A DNA stretch of 39,458 nt from JAIPEI01 sp041685835 (GTDB taxonomy: Bacteria; Desulfobacterota; DSM-4660; Desulfatiglandales; HGW-15): positions 1 through 39,458 of the forward strand of contig JAWLEX010000017.1 of NCBI GenBank assembly GCA_041685835.1, written 5' to 3'. Both the position numbers and the translations under genes were made by a program. A model generated the notes under the pieces. That model did no database searches. It saw only the letters and a program-made list of their open reading frames with translations, and was not told the DNA's origin. Positions 1 through 8,218 of the stretch are shown here, piece by piece (the first letter of the stretch is position 1; each line of letters starts with the position of its first letter).

Positions 1-95
1 CCGCGCAACCTCTTGATTTCCTTGATCTTGACAAAAAATCCTCATTTCTGAATTGGAAACTTGCCAGTGCCCAAAAAGCGTTTCTGGATGGGCAC
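1..95 (-). repeat. R1 intergenic repeat, copy A (cut by window edge)
   Basis: This is the first of five related copies (others near 4159, 16746, 33472 and 37264). All share a core containing TCAGAAATGAGGATTTTTTG on the strand given here. The outer end carries a short inverted repeat, AGTGCCC/GGGCACT, around an A-rich loop, so it can fold as a hairpin. Copies B and D show that the element continues with a module ending near GATTGACGCCGAGATTGG; in this copy that part lies beyond the window edge. No protein is evident. It could be a non-autonomous mobile element or a transcribed structured repeat. Confidence 0.75.
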
Positions 96-354
96 TAGTC
101 TAACAGACGGTGCTTTTTCCCTAACCTGATTTTCAGGTGCCAAAGGAAGAAGTGGGGCAATATACAGGTCAGAATATGGCGATTCCATCCGGGGTATTTC
201 CTGGCCTCGCAATGATCCCCCACCATTTCCGTTATGGCTTCCTCGAGACACTGCTCTATGAGAATGTCAGCCTAAATAAAAGCTGACTATGGAAGTAGAG
301 TTAATCCCCTCTTACTTTAAGTGGAAATTTGAGGGGGGATGCTTCACTGCCGGG

Positions 355-383
355 TTGACAGGGATGGGCACCTCATATATTAT
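355..383 (+). promoter_or_regulatory. Predicted sigma70-type promoter upstream of dctPQM
   Basis: TTGACA at 355-360 is followed after 17 bases by TATTAT at 378-383, close to the ideal housekeeping promoter. Transcription would start near 390, about 300 bases before the dctP start. That leaves a long leader which itself contains a terminator-like hairpin. Confidence 0.55.
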
Positions 384-486
384 CGGGCACTGTAAACGAT
401 GAGAAGCTGCAAATTTTGGAAAACCCAACTCCCCCTGAAGCTAGGGCTTGTGAGTCCGATGGCGGTAAGTACGGCGGAACGGCATT

Positions 487-522
487 AACCGGTGATAAAA
501 GGCGAGTTTTACGCCGGTTTTT
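487..522 (+). terminator. Terminator-like hairpin in the dctP leader
   Basis: AACCGG (487-492) can pair with CCGGTT (514-519). An alternative inner stem is GGCG (501-504) with CGCC (512-515). A run of five T follows (518-522). With the promoter at 355-383 this would bound a transcript of about 130 bases, either a small RNA or an attenuated leader for the TRAP operon. I could not assign the upstream part to a riboswitch class. Confidence 0.4.
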
Positions 523-687
523 GGCTTATTAACTACGCAATTTTAACATTTATATGTTACACTTATCAGCAAATTATTAAAACGGCCTGGTGGCTGAAAG
601 GGGGTGAAAGCGGATAATTTGTCACTGGGACGGACTCCGGCGGAGGCAATTTCAGACAGCTCTAGAACATAAAAAAGGAGGAGAAAA

Positions 688-1809
688 GTGAAAAAAGCAT
701 CCCTGATCGTGTTAGCATTAGTAGTGGCTGTAAGCATGGTTGTTCTCGCCTGGTCTGCGCCCGCTAGCGCCCGTAAGAGGATTCAGCTCGATTTCGCTAC
801 TTTCTGGCCGGCCGGCGACTTCCAGGCCGGGGTAGGTCACAAGACCTGGATGAAAATCATAGCGGACCGTGTCAAGGCCGAGACCGACTATGAGATCCTG
901 TGGACCGAGTTCTTTGGCGTGCATCCGGCGAAGCTGTTGGACGGTGTTGAGGCCGGAACTTACGATGTCGGGACAAGTGGTCCGGGCTATAGTCCCGGCG
1001 TATTCCCCTTGTGGGCCGGTCCCGAGTTCCCGGCCGAAGCCCACAGAAAGAACGCTTACACGATGTCGTTGACATTACAGGCACTCCATGAACAGGTCCC
1101 CGAGCTGCAGGCACAATTCGCCCCCACAAACATGAAGCTGATGCACTTCTGGTCCACTGGACCCGGCTACTTCCTTATGACGCCGGGTAAAGATGTTCGA
1201 ACGCTGGGTGACTTTGCAGGCAAGACCATCCGAGCGGGCAACCCCGCATCAGCGTCCACTATTGATGCTCTGGGAGGAGAAGCCCTGTTCGCCCCCATGA
1301 GTGTGGCACTGGAGAGGTTTGAGGCCGGACTGGTCGACGGCATACTCTGTCCCACTGACACGCCCAAGGGCTTCGGTCTGGGTTCTTATGTGCGGCATGT
1401 TACCTTCGCTCCATTCAGCTACCACTTCGTGTTCTTCAAGGTAATGAACAGGGGCACCTATGATGGCTTGCCGGAAAGCGTGAGGGCTATCTTTGACGAG
1501 GTCAACGCTGAGTTTCCTGCATACTACGGCAAGTTGAGAACATGGGGTGAGGCAGACGGGTTGGAGTACATGAAAGAGCTCGAGGGCTACACCTACTATG
1601 ACCTGGCCAAAGAGAATCCGGCTGAATATGCCAAGTGGGTTGCCGCAACAAAGGATCTCATCGTAGAATGGATTGACGGCGACTCCACGAAGCAGGCAGT
1701 ATGGGACAAGTTCCTCGAACTGGATGAGTACTATAACACGACCCCCCCTTATTCCACCTGGACACACAGCTGGCCGACTAAGCCGGAGCCACCCTCTTGG
1801 GAAAAATAG
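688..1809 (+). CDS. dctP: TRAP transporter solute-binding protein, DctP family
   Basis: This is the periplasmic substrate-binding subunit of a tripartite ATP-independent periplasmic transporter, which captures a small organic acid and delivers it to the DctQM membrane pair. The 373-residue protein starts at GTG 688, well placed after AAAAAAGGAGGAG. A Sec signal peptide covers roughly residues 1-28, ending near SAPASA. The mature part has the family layout, including GKTIRAGN around residues 178-185, where the Arg (about 182) is the usual carboxylate-binding residue, and RFEAGLVDG. It is followed by dctQ and dctM on the same strand, so all three components are present. Substrate cannot be read from sequence; organic acids such as C4-dicarboxylates, keto acids or aromatic acids are typical of the family. 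Confidence 0.93.
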   Translation: MKKASLIVLALVVAVSMVVLAWSAPASARKRIQLDFATFWPAGDFQAGVGHKTWMKIIADRVKAETDYEILWTEFFGVHPAKLLDGVEAGTYDVGTSGPGYSPGVFPLWAGPEFPAEAHRKNAYTMSLTLQALHEQVPELQAQFAPTNMKLMHFWSTGPGYFLMTPGKDVRTLGDFAGKTIRAGNPASASTIDALGGEALFAPMSVALERFEAGLVDGILCPTDTPKGFGLGSYVRHVTFAPFSYHFVFFKVMNRGTYDGLPESVRAIFDEVNAEFPAYYGKLRTWGEADGLEYMKELEGYTYYDLAKENPAEYAKWVAATKDLIVEWIDGDSTKQAVWDKFLELDEYYNTTPPYSTWTHSWPTKPEPPSWEK

Positions 1810-1952
1810 GATAACCAACGTGGATTTGGCATGATGTCGATCAATGTACGGTAAGGAAGTTGGGGTACTACGGGTTTTCTCCCCGGGGTACCCCAACTCT
1901 TTTGCAGGAAAACCTGATTGGTTGCTTACAACAAAAGACACGGGAGGGCCGG

Positions 1953-2456
1953 ATGAATGCTTTCGATAAAGTGCTGCAGGTTATCACAGAGAAGATGGCC
2001 TTGGTTGCCATGTTCGCCATTGTGGCCTGTATGGCCCTTGTGGTAACCGACGTTATCAGGTATCAAATCATCGGCAAGCCGGTTCCCGGCACTCACGAGG
2101 TTGTGGAACTGATAGCGTCTGTGATACTGAGCATGGGAATCGGTTACCTTACGTTTGTGAGAGGACATGTCGCGGTGGGTCTCCTGGTGGACCGCTTTCG
2201 GCCCAGAGTGCAGGCTTTCTTTGACCTCGTTACCGGTGTTATTTCTCTGGGCTTTACTATCTGGCTCACTGACGGCGTGGTCAAAATGGCCGTTCGAAAC
2301 TACAATTACAAGTGGGTGACGGGGGTTCTGGAAATTCCCAGGTATCCTTTTATATACTTGATTTCCTTGGCGCTGGCAGTAACATGCGTGGTACTTCTCA
2401 GGGACGTGATCAAGTCTGTGATTGTGCTTCGAAAAGGAGGTGGAGATGGAGCGTGA
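1953..2456 (+). CDS. dctQ: TRAP transporter small permease, DctQ family
   Basis: This is the small four-helix membrane subunit that links the binding protein to the DctM permease. I chose ATG 1953 because GGGAGGG lies just upstream and the reading frame before it (from 1860) has no family similarity. The result is 167 residues, normal for DctQ. Four hydrophobic segments are visible (about residues 15-35, 50-70, 88-108 and 130-150), with the polar loop RNYNYKW between the last two. The stop overlaps the dctM start by 11 bases, so the two are probably translationally coupled. Confidence 0.9.
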   Translation: MNAFDKVLQVITEKMALVAMFAIVACMALVVTDVIRYQIIGKPVPGTHEVVELIASVILSMGIGYLTFVRGHVAVGLLVDRFRPRVQAFFDLVTGVISLGFTIWLTDGVVKMAVRNYNYKWVTGVLEIPRYPFIYLISLALAVTCVVLLRDVIKSVIVLRKGGGDGA

Positions 2457-3750
2457 GTTGATAGGTGTTATATCCATCGTTTTCCTTATTGTGCTTCTCC
2501 TCTCCCGCATGCCTGTGGCGTTCGTGATGCTGGTGCTGGGCATGTCCGGTATTGCCTGGATCAAGGGCCTGTCGGCCGCGTTGGGTGCTGCGAGCACGAT
2601 CATGTACGGGACATTTGCCAACTATGCCCTGGTGGTTGTTCCCCTTTTCACCTGGATGGGCTACATCGGCTACCACTCCGGCATCAGCGAGCATCTGTAT
2701 GAAGCTGCATATAAACTGGTGGGCCGGCTGAAGGGTGGCCTGGCCATGGCTACCACCATGGCCTGCGCGGCTTTCGGCGCCATCTGCGGTTCTACGACGG
2801 CCACTTCGGCCACGTTTGCGGTCCTGGCATTACCCGAGATGAAGAAACGGGGTTACAATCACTCTCTGGCCACAGCCAATGTCGCGGCCTCGGGCATCCT
2901 GGGGGTGCTGATTCCGCCCAGCGTCATCTTCATCGTCTATGCCAGTATCACGGCAGAGAGCGTGGCCAAGCTTTTCATCGCAGGCATCTTTCCCGGTATC
3001 CTTCTGACTTTGCTTTTCCTTGGTTCCACTTACGTGGTGGTAGCCCGCGACCCGAAAAAGGCACCTCCCGGTCCTTTGTTTCCCTGGAAAGAAAGGTTGA
3101 AGGCGGTGGCTAAAGGGGGAATAGAGGTCATAATCATCTTTGTGGCCGTGATTGGCGGGCTGCTGGCCGGGTTATTCACGGGCACGGAGGCCGGGTCGGT
3201 GGGTTGTTTTGCCACGCTTCTGGTGGTCCTGGCCAGGCGGGCGCTCACCTGGAAGGGCTTTATTGACTCGCTGAAAGACACAGTCCGCACAGCGACCATG
3301 GTCATGTTCCTGGTGGGTGCGGCAGCCGTCTACGGGGAGTTTCTCGGCCTGACACGCCTGCCCATGGTTGTGGCGGACTGGGTGGTGGCACTTCCTCTGC
3401 CGCCAAGCATTATCATAGTTGCCGTTCTTATCATACTCATGGGGATGGGCTGCTTCGTGGACGCCCTGGCTATGGTTTTGCTGACAATACCCATTTTTTA
3501 CCCGGCGGCAATGAGTCTGGGCTTTGACGGGACATGGTTCGGGGTTATCATGACGCTGGCCCTGGGGATGGGCGTGCTGACACCGCCTGTGGGCGCCAAT
3601 GTCTACGTGGTGTACGCCGTGGACAAGGAGACCCCGGTAATGGATATTTTCAGGGGGGTATGGCCTTACCTGATCAGCCTGTGGATTTGTTGTGGCATCC
3701 TGCTGCTTTTCCCGCAGGTCGTCCTTTTCCTGCCCAATCTTATCAGATAG
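2446..3750 (+). CDS. dctM: TRAP transporter large permease, DctM family
   Basis: This is the large membrane subunit that moves substrate across the inner membrane, driven by an ion gradient. ATG 2446 follows AAAAGGAGG inside the end of dctQ and gives 434 residues with about 12 membrane segments, the usual DctM size. Family features are visible: the glycine-rich CGSTTATSATFAVLALPEM, the ASGILGVLIPPSV stretch, GLFTGTEAGSVGC, and a C-terminal half ending ALGMGVLTPPVGANVYVV. It closes the dctPQM operon. About 55 bases after the stop lies a perfect 20-bp hairpin. Confidence 0.93.
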   Translation: MERELIGVISIVFLIVLLLSRMPVAFVMLVLGMSGIAWIKGLSAALGAASTIMYGTFANYALVVVPLFTWMGYIGYHSGISEHLYEAAYKLVGRLKGGLAMATTMACAAFGAICGSTTATSATFAVLALPEMKKRGYNHSLATANVAASGILGVLIPPSVIFIVYASITAESVAKLFIAGIFPGILLTLLFLGSTYVVVARDPKKAPPGPLFPWKERLKAVAKGGIEVIIIFVAVIGGLLAGLFTGTEAGSVGCFATLLVVLARRALTWKGFIDSLKDTVRTATMVMFLVGAAAVYGEFLGLTRLPMVVADWVVALPLPPSIIIVAVLIILMGMGCFVDALAMVLLTIPIFYPAAMSLGFDGTWFGVIMTLALGMGVLTPPVGANVYVVYAVDKETPVMDIFRGVWPYLISLWICCGILLLFPQVVLFLPNLIR

Positions 3751-3805
3751 GGCTTGGGGACGGACCTTGTTTTTTGGAGAACTGAGATTTCCCCTCTCCC
3801 CTGTT

Positions 3806-3850
3806 TTATCGACTCATTGAATTCCTCTCCGGAATTCAATGAGTCGATAA
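3806..3850. repeat. Perfect 20-bp inverted repeat downstream of dctM
   Basis: The 20-base arms at 3806-3825 and 3831-3850 are exact reverse complements around a five-base loop (TCTCC). The stem contains two EcoRI-like GAATTC sites. Neither side has the T-run of an intrinsic terminator. It may act as an mRNA 3'-end stabiliser for dctPQM or be left from a mobile element. Confidence 0.85.
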
Positions 3851-3871
3851 GCTATTCGTAAGCAACATATG

Positions 3872-4060
3872 TCAGGTTTTGGGTTTTGAATTGACTAAAG
3901 TGGGCCCTTGCCCGCAACCCAAAGTCAAGGAGCACTGGCGCGAAGAATGAGCGTTCAGTTTGGTTTCTTCGGGATCGAAATCGATTTCCTCCAATCCATA
4001 GACCCCGGAGTCTTCCTTCACACAGCGGTAGACGTCAAGCTTTTCGTGTCCAAGTATCAT
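3872..4060 (-). pseudogene. Remnant of a four-helix-bundle (23S rRNA intervening-sequence type) protein gene
   Basis: The 62-codon frame begins MILGHEKLDVYR, the characteristic start of the four helix bundle protein family (TIGR02436-like, about 120 residues). Family similarity is then lost. After KEDSGVYG it reads into an acidic tail, IDFDPEET. I infer a large internal deletion joining the N-terminal start to the C-terminal tail. The final segment (DFDPEET..AHSSRQCSL.LGCGQG) recurs at the right edge of the window on the same strand, so this tail is itself repeated DNA. Confidence 0.5.
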
Positions 4061-4070
4061 TTTATTCTCT

Positions 4071-4104
4071 TTCGATTGCGATCCCGATCCCGATTTCGAT
4101 TTGG
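4071..4104. repeat. Degenerate GATTTCGATCCC-type simple repeat
   Basis: A short run of imperfect 6-mers (CGATCC, CGATTT, CGATTG) sits just upstream of the four-helix-bundle remnant on its coding strand. A similar motif (GGGATCGAAATCG) appears inside the remnant and again at the right window edge. Confidence 0.6.
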
Positions 4105-4158
4105 ATTATCCCAACATCAATACTTCTTGTTTTTTCTGACAGCTTTTCAGGAATAAGG

Positions 4159-4325
4159 CAGAAACGCTTTTTGGGCACTGGCAAGTTTTCAATTCAGAAA
4201 TGAGGATTTTTTGTCAAGATCAAGGAAATCAAGAGGTTGCGCGGAGGCGTACTGAAGTACGCCGCACAAGCAACCTCGCAGATTGACGCCGAGATTGGCA
4301 AAAAAGACCATTTCTGGATGGAAAC
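4159..4325 (+). repeat. R1 intergenic repeat, copy B (no insertion module)
   Basis: This copy runs from the hairpin end (CAGAAACGCTTTTTGGGCAC) through the shared core and directly into the second module. That module contains the inverted repeat GGCGTACTGAAGTACGCC and ends near GATTGGCAAAAAAGACC. Compared with copy D it lacks a 74-base internal segment. It stops about 23 bases before the DUF456 start codon, so it forms most of that gene's upstream region. Confidence 0.8.
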
Positions 4326-4348
4326 TAACTGATTTGTAAGTGCTAACC

Positions 4349-4855
4349 ATGGCTTCCTCCCTTTTCGAGATCCTGTTCATCCTGTTACTGGTCGTGGGGC
4401 TGCTGGTTAATATCGTCGGGCTGCCCGGCAACTGGGTCAACATCGGGCTGCTGGGGTTATGGAGGTGGGTCCACCAGGACATGCCTGCCGACTGGTGGTT
4501 CTTCTTGTCCCTCCTCGCCTTGGCCGGTCTGGCTGAACTCATCGAGTTTTGGAGCCAGGTGGAGGGGGCCCGGCGTTACGGCGGGACCAGGGGAGGAACC
4601 TGGGGTGCTTTCCTGGGCGGCATTGCCGGATCCATTTTGATGGCACCGCTTTTTCTGGGGGTCGGGGTTCTGATCGGTGCCGTGGTAGGAGCCTTTCTGG
4701 GTTGCCTGGCCCTGGAGATTCTTGCGGGGCGCGGCTTGGCCGAGTCCCTCCAGGCCTCCAGGGGCGCGTTGTGGGGCAGGGTCTTCGGGCTGGTGGCCAA
4801 GTTCGGCACAGGAGCCTACATTTTGGCGACTGGGGCGGCCCGGGTGTGGACGTAA
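4349..4855 (+). CDS. DUF456 family membrane protein
   Basis: This is a small integral membrane protein of unknown function. ATG 4349 gives 168 residues; an in-frame GTG at 4340 would add three. Several hydrophobic segments are visible, including an N-terminal one (about residues 5-30) containing VGLPGNWV. A glycine-rich segment, GGTRGGTWGAFLGGIAGS, and a second, FLGVGVLIGAVVGAFLG, follow; both are typical of DUF456 and recall glycine-zipper packing. No clear ribosome binding site precedes it. It stands alone, converging on pgm. Confidence 0.8.
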   Translation: MASSLFEILFILLLVVGLLVNIVGLPGNWVNIGLLGLWRWVHQDMPADWWFFLSLLALAGLAELIEFWSQVEGARRYGGTRGGTWGAFLGGIAGSILMAPLFLGVGVLIGAVVGAFLGCLALEILAGRGLAESLQASRGALWGRVFGLVAKFGTGAYILATGAARVWT

Positions 4856-5075
4856 AACAAAAGGGAGCCGTGGTCAAAGAATAACGCATCGAGGGCCGGC
4901 AACAGGATCATCAACAGAGCAGGAGGCGAGCGAGCGGCTGACAACCAAACCGCGGATGAGATGTACAATGGATTCCCTGCCCCGCTCCCGGAGGCTGCCT
5001 GGTGCCTCCCAAACACCATGCGCTCAGGGCTTATGTATACGGTCAGGCTGTTCAACCATATGGGTCCACTGCCCC

Positions 5076-6698
5076 CTACTCCCCGAAAACCGCGGAAACG
5101 GCCTCCTCTTTGATTTGCTCCCACAGTTCTTCGCCGCCAAAACTCTCGATGTAGACCTTCATCTTGGGCTCGGTTCCCGAGGGCCGAACGGCGAACCAGG
5201 AGCCTTCCTCCAGGAGGACCTTTACGCCGCCAATGGGCGCGCCGTTACCCGGAGCCCTGGTCAACACCGCACGCACCGCCTTTCCCGCCACGTGGGTACG
5301 CTGAAAGGTCTCCGGGGTGATCGCGGCCAGCAACGCCTTCTGCTCCTCCGTTATGGGGCCGTCCGAGCGCCGGTAGAAAGGATCGCCGTGTTCGGCCGTT
5401 AGAGTCTCCCTGTAGATCTCGGATGGGGTTCGATCCGTTTTCGCCAGTATCTCGGCCGCCAGAAAAGACATGGAGAACCCGTCCTTGTCCGTGCACCAGG
5501 CGGAACCGTCCAGGCGCAGGAACGAGGCACCTGCGCTCTCCTCCCCTCCAAAGGCGAGCCGGCCCTGAAGAAGGCCCTCCACGTACCATTTGAACCCAAC
5601 CGGGACCTCGTAGACTTTCCGCCCCAGGCCCTCCACCACCCGGTCGATCATGGAACTGCTTACCAGGGTCTTCCCGGCCTGGAGACCGGAACTCCACGCC
5701 GGCCTGTTCTGGAAAAGGTACCAGAGGGCTGCTGAAAGGTAGTGGTTGGGGTTCATCAGGCCGTGGGAGTCGATGATCCCATGACGATCCGCATCCGGAT
5801 CGTTACCCCATGCTATGTCGAAGCGGTCTTTAAGGGCGATCAATCCGGCCATGGCATAGGGCGACGAACAGTCCATGCGGATCCGGCCGTCGGCGTCCAA
5901 AGGCATGAAACCGAAGGCCGGATCCACCTGATCGTTCACCACCTCCAGGTTCAGTCCATAGGCTTCGGCGATGGGTCCCCAGAATCCCACCGATGCACCG
6001 CCCATTGGATCAACCCCCAGACGGAGGCCGGCACCCCTGACGGCCTCCATGTCCACAACCTCACCGAGCGCGCGGACAAACGGAGTCACGAAATCCCGCT
6101 CCGACGTGGTACCCGCGCTCCTGGCCGGGCGATATGGAATTCTCCTGATGCCCCTCCCCTCTTCCTTCATGAGGCTGTTGGCGCGCTCCTGGACCCACCG
6201 GGTTACATCAACGTCAGCCGGCCCGCCGTGAGGAGGGTTGTACTTGAACCCCCCGTCCCGGGGAGGGTTGTGGGAAGGGGTTATCACGACCCCGTCCCCA
6301 AGCCCGGAGGAACGCCCCCGGTTTTGCTCCAGGATAAGAAAGGATATCACCGGCGTGGGTGTATACTCGTCCCCTTTGTGAATTACGACCTCCACTTCGT
6401 TCCCGGCAAAAACCCCAAGGGCCGTACGAAAGGCCGGCTCGGACAGGGCATGGGTGTCAAAACCCATGAACAAGGGACCGTTAATCCCTTGAGCGCTGCG
6501 ATAGTCGCAGATGGCCTGGGCCGTCGCCGCGATGTGGGGTTCGTTGAACGTACCGTCCATGGAGGAGCCCCTGTGTCCGGACGTCCCAAAGGAAACGGCC
6601 CCCGTAGCCTCGTCCGTAAAGTAGGAGGAAACCAGGCTGGGCAAGTGAATCCGCATTGACGCGGGGGCCGTTTTCCCCGCCAGCGCATGAACTCCCAT
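5076..6698 (-). CDS. pgm: Phosphoglucomutase (alpha-D-glucose phosphate-specific)
   Basis: It interconverts glucose 1-phosphate and glucose 6-phosphate in the cytoplasm, linking glycolysis with glycogen and surface polysaccharide synthesis. I chose ATG 6698, preceded by AAAGGAGAG, which gives 540 residues starting MGVHALAG as in Escherichia coli Pgm. The frame runs 25 codons further upstream without similarity. Visible motifs are the sugar-binding FGTSGHRGSS near the N terminus, the phosphoserine loop VITPSHNPPRDGG, the metal-binding loop NDPDADRHG, the sugar loop FGGEESAGAS and the C-terminal phosphate-binding ARPSGTEPK. It is monocistronic and divergent from the phosphatidyltransferase gene. 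Confidence 0.96.
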   Translation of the reverse strand: MGVHALAGKTAPASMRIHLPSLVSSYFTDEATGAVSFGTSGHRGSSMDGTFNEPHIAATAQAICDYRSAQGINGPLFMGFDTHALSEPAFRTALGVFAGNEVEVVIHKGDEYTPTPVISFLILEQNRGRSSGLGDGVVITPSHNPPRDGGFKYNPPHGGPADVDVTRWVQERANSLMKEEGRGIRRIPYRPARSAGTTSERDFVTPFVRALGEVVDMEAVRGAGLRLGVDPMGGASVGFWGPIAEAYGLNLEVVNDQVDPAFGFMPLDADGRIRMDCSSPYAMAGLIALKDRFDIAWGNDPDADRHGIIDSHGLMNPNHYLSAALWYLFQNRPAWSSGLQAGKTLVSSSMIDRVVEGLGRKVYEVPVGFKWYVEGLLQGRLAFGGEESAGASFLRLDGSAWCTDKDGFSMSFLAAEILAKTDRTPSEIYRETLTAEHGDPFYRRSDGPITEEQKALLAAITPETFQRTHVAGKAVRAVLTRAPGNGAPIGGVKVLLEEGSWFAVRPSGTEPKMKVYIESFGGEELWEQIKEEAVSAVFGE

Positions 6699-6858
6699 GA
6701 CGAAACTCTCCTTTCTTTTCGCCCAGGCCCGGCGGGGCATTGGGGTGCCCCGACGGGAACCATGAGTGGACACCGGCGAAAACCATTTGTCGGTTTCCCA
6801 GGATATGTTATGTTGAGATGAATATGTTTTTGAGTTGCTGAGTTGTCAAATAAACCCC

Positions 6859-8199
6859 ATGGATCGAACCCTTTACATTCTAGCAGCCATCGCCGTCTCT
6901 TCGCTCATGTACCTGGGCATCGTGGTTATCCTGAGACTTGAGCGAGCCCGGCGATACGTGGTCGACCACAGCGCCCTTCACCCCAACGCCATCTGCATCT
7001 GGCGGGTCCTGATCGGCCTTTTGGGCATGGTGTTCTATTTCATCCTGGGACAGATCTTCTGGGGTATCCTCCTGTTTACCATCTCGGCTTTCCTGGACGG
7101 CGTGGACGGACTCGTGGCCCGTCGCTGCGCCCTCGTAACCCGTTTCGGTGAAGAGATCGACCCCCTCTGCGACAAGCTTACCTATCTCCCACCCATGGGT
7201 TTTTTCGCCTACCAGGGCATGATTCCGGTCTTCGCCTTCTGGACCCTGGCGGCAATCGAATTCTTCGGACAGTTCATAGCACGCTACATTCTGAAACACT
7301 TCACTTCCTTTCCGATCCAGGCCAACAATTTCGGCAAAATCAAGGCGGTCCTTCTGTTCGCCCTCATTATATACCTGGCGATCCTGGACGACCCGCTGAA
7401 AATTCCGAATTTCACCACGCAGCTCCTCTACCTGGGCATCATCATGTCCCTGGCCTCCATCGCCTTCAAGGCCGTTCCAAACCGATTCTATGCGGACATC
7501 CTCTCCATCCTCAACCTTATGTGCGGCATCCTGGGAATCATTCTTGTTTTGCAAGGCAACCACGTCCTTGCCGCGCTCTCCATTCTCGCCGGCCAGATCT
7601 TCGATCTCTTTGACGGGCGTATGGCGGAAAAGCACGGCGGCACCAGATTCGGCCCCTGGCTGGACGATATTGCGGACCTCGTGAGCTTCGGGCTCTGTCC
7701 CGCCCTGCTTATGATAACGCTTGGAAATTTCAGGCCCCACGCCGTTATCCTGGGAGCGCTGTACTTTTTCGCGGTGGCCTTCCGTCTTTGGCGGTTCCTG
7801 AAGCGGGACAAGCACGACCATGACATTCCAAAGGGAACTTTCAACGGCCTGCCCAGCCCGGCCGGCGCGCTCGTGGCCCTGGGCACCATCCTTTTCTGGA
7901 AGGACCTCTGGATCTCGTGGATTATGATCTTCCTGACGTCCTTCCTCCTCGTAAGCCACATCCGGTTCGTCCATTTCGGGCGTGTCATCCTGCCCCTGAT
8001 ACCCCGAAACGTCGTGATCCTTCTCGGGGTCCTCGTGCTACTGATTGCAGCATACCTCATCAAGGTGCGCAACCCCCAGATGCTCGGGGGGACCCTCCTG
8101 GGCCTCTTCCTGCTCTATGCTCTGGCCGGCAATCACCGTGTCCTGAAGCGTTTCATCAGTGCCGGACAAGATAGAGGCATTGAGGCACCCACGGCTTGA
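6859..8199 (+). CDS. Tandem CDP-alcohol phosphatidyltransferase (two-domain)
   Basis: Family members transfer a phosphatidyl or related group from a CDP-linked donor to an alcohol in the membrane. This 446-residue protein holds two such domains in tandem; single-domain members are about 180-250 residues. The first (about residues 40-205) has an intact motif at DGLVARRCALVTRFGEEIDP. The second (about 215-380) resembles phosphatidylserine synthase in DDIADLVSFG but has AEKHGGTRFG where AR plus eight residues is usual, so the Arg is replaced and the spacing is one shorter. A C-terminal hydrophobic pair follows. The start is uncertain: ATG 6859 lacks a good ribosome site, and TTG 6835 is also possible. 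Its product cannot be read from sequence. Confidence 0.82.
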   Translation: MDRTLYILAAIAVSSLMYLGIVVILRLERARRYVVDHSALHPNAICIWRVLIGLLGMVFYFILGQIFWGILLFTISAFLDGVDGLVARRCALVTRFGEEIDPLCDKLTYLPPMGFFAYQGMIPVFAFWTLAAIEFFGQFIARYILKHFTSFPIQANNFGKIKAVLLFALIIYLAILDDPLKIPNFTTQLLYLGIIMSLASIAFKAVPNRFYADILSILNLMCGILGIILVLQGNHVLAALSILAGQIFDLFDGRMAEKHGGTRFGPWLDDIADLVSFGLCPALLMITLGNFRPHAVILGALYFFAVAFRLWRFLKRDKHDHDIPKGTFNGLPSPAGALVALGTILFWKDLWISWIMIFLTSFLLVSHIRFVHFGRVILPLIPRNVVILLGVLVLLIAAYLIKVRNPQMLGGTLLGLFLLYALAGNHRVLKRFISAGQDRGIEAPTA

Positions 8200-8218
8200 G
8201 GCAAAGCCGCCCGCCGAG

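Noticed and set aside
390..520. Cyclic di-GMP-I riboswitch in the dctP leader
   Set aside because: Elements such as GCAAA and CCGATGG are present, but the tetraloop stem and the conserved GGACGCAAAGCC-type core are missing.
5742..6659. 305-codon open frame on the plus strand opposite pgm
   Set aside because: It lies wholly antisense to a clear phosphoglucomutase and has no family resemblance; GC-rich coding DNA often leaves such frames open.
6880..7974. 364-codon minus-strand frame opposite the phosphatidyltransferase
   Set aside because: It is highly polar, with composition typical of the complement of membrane-protein codons; the sense strand carries the real motifs.
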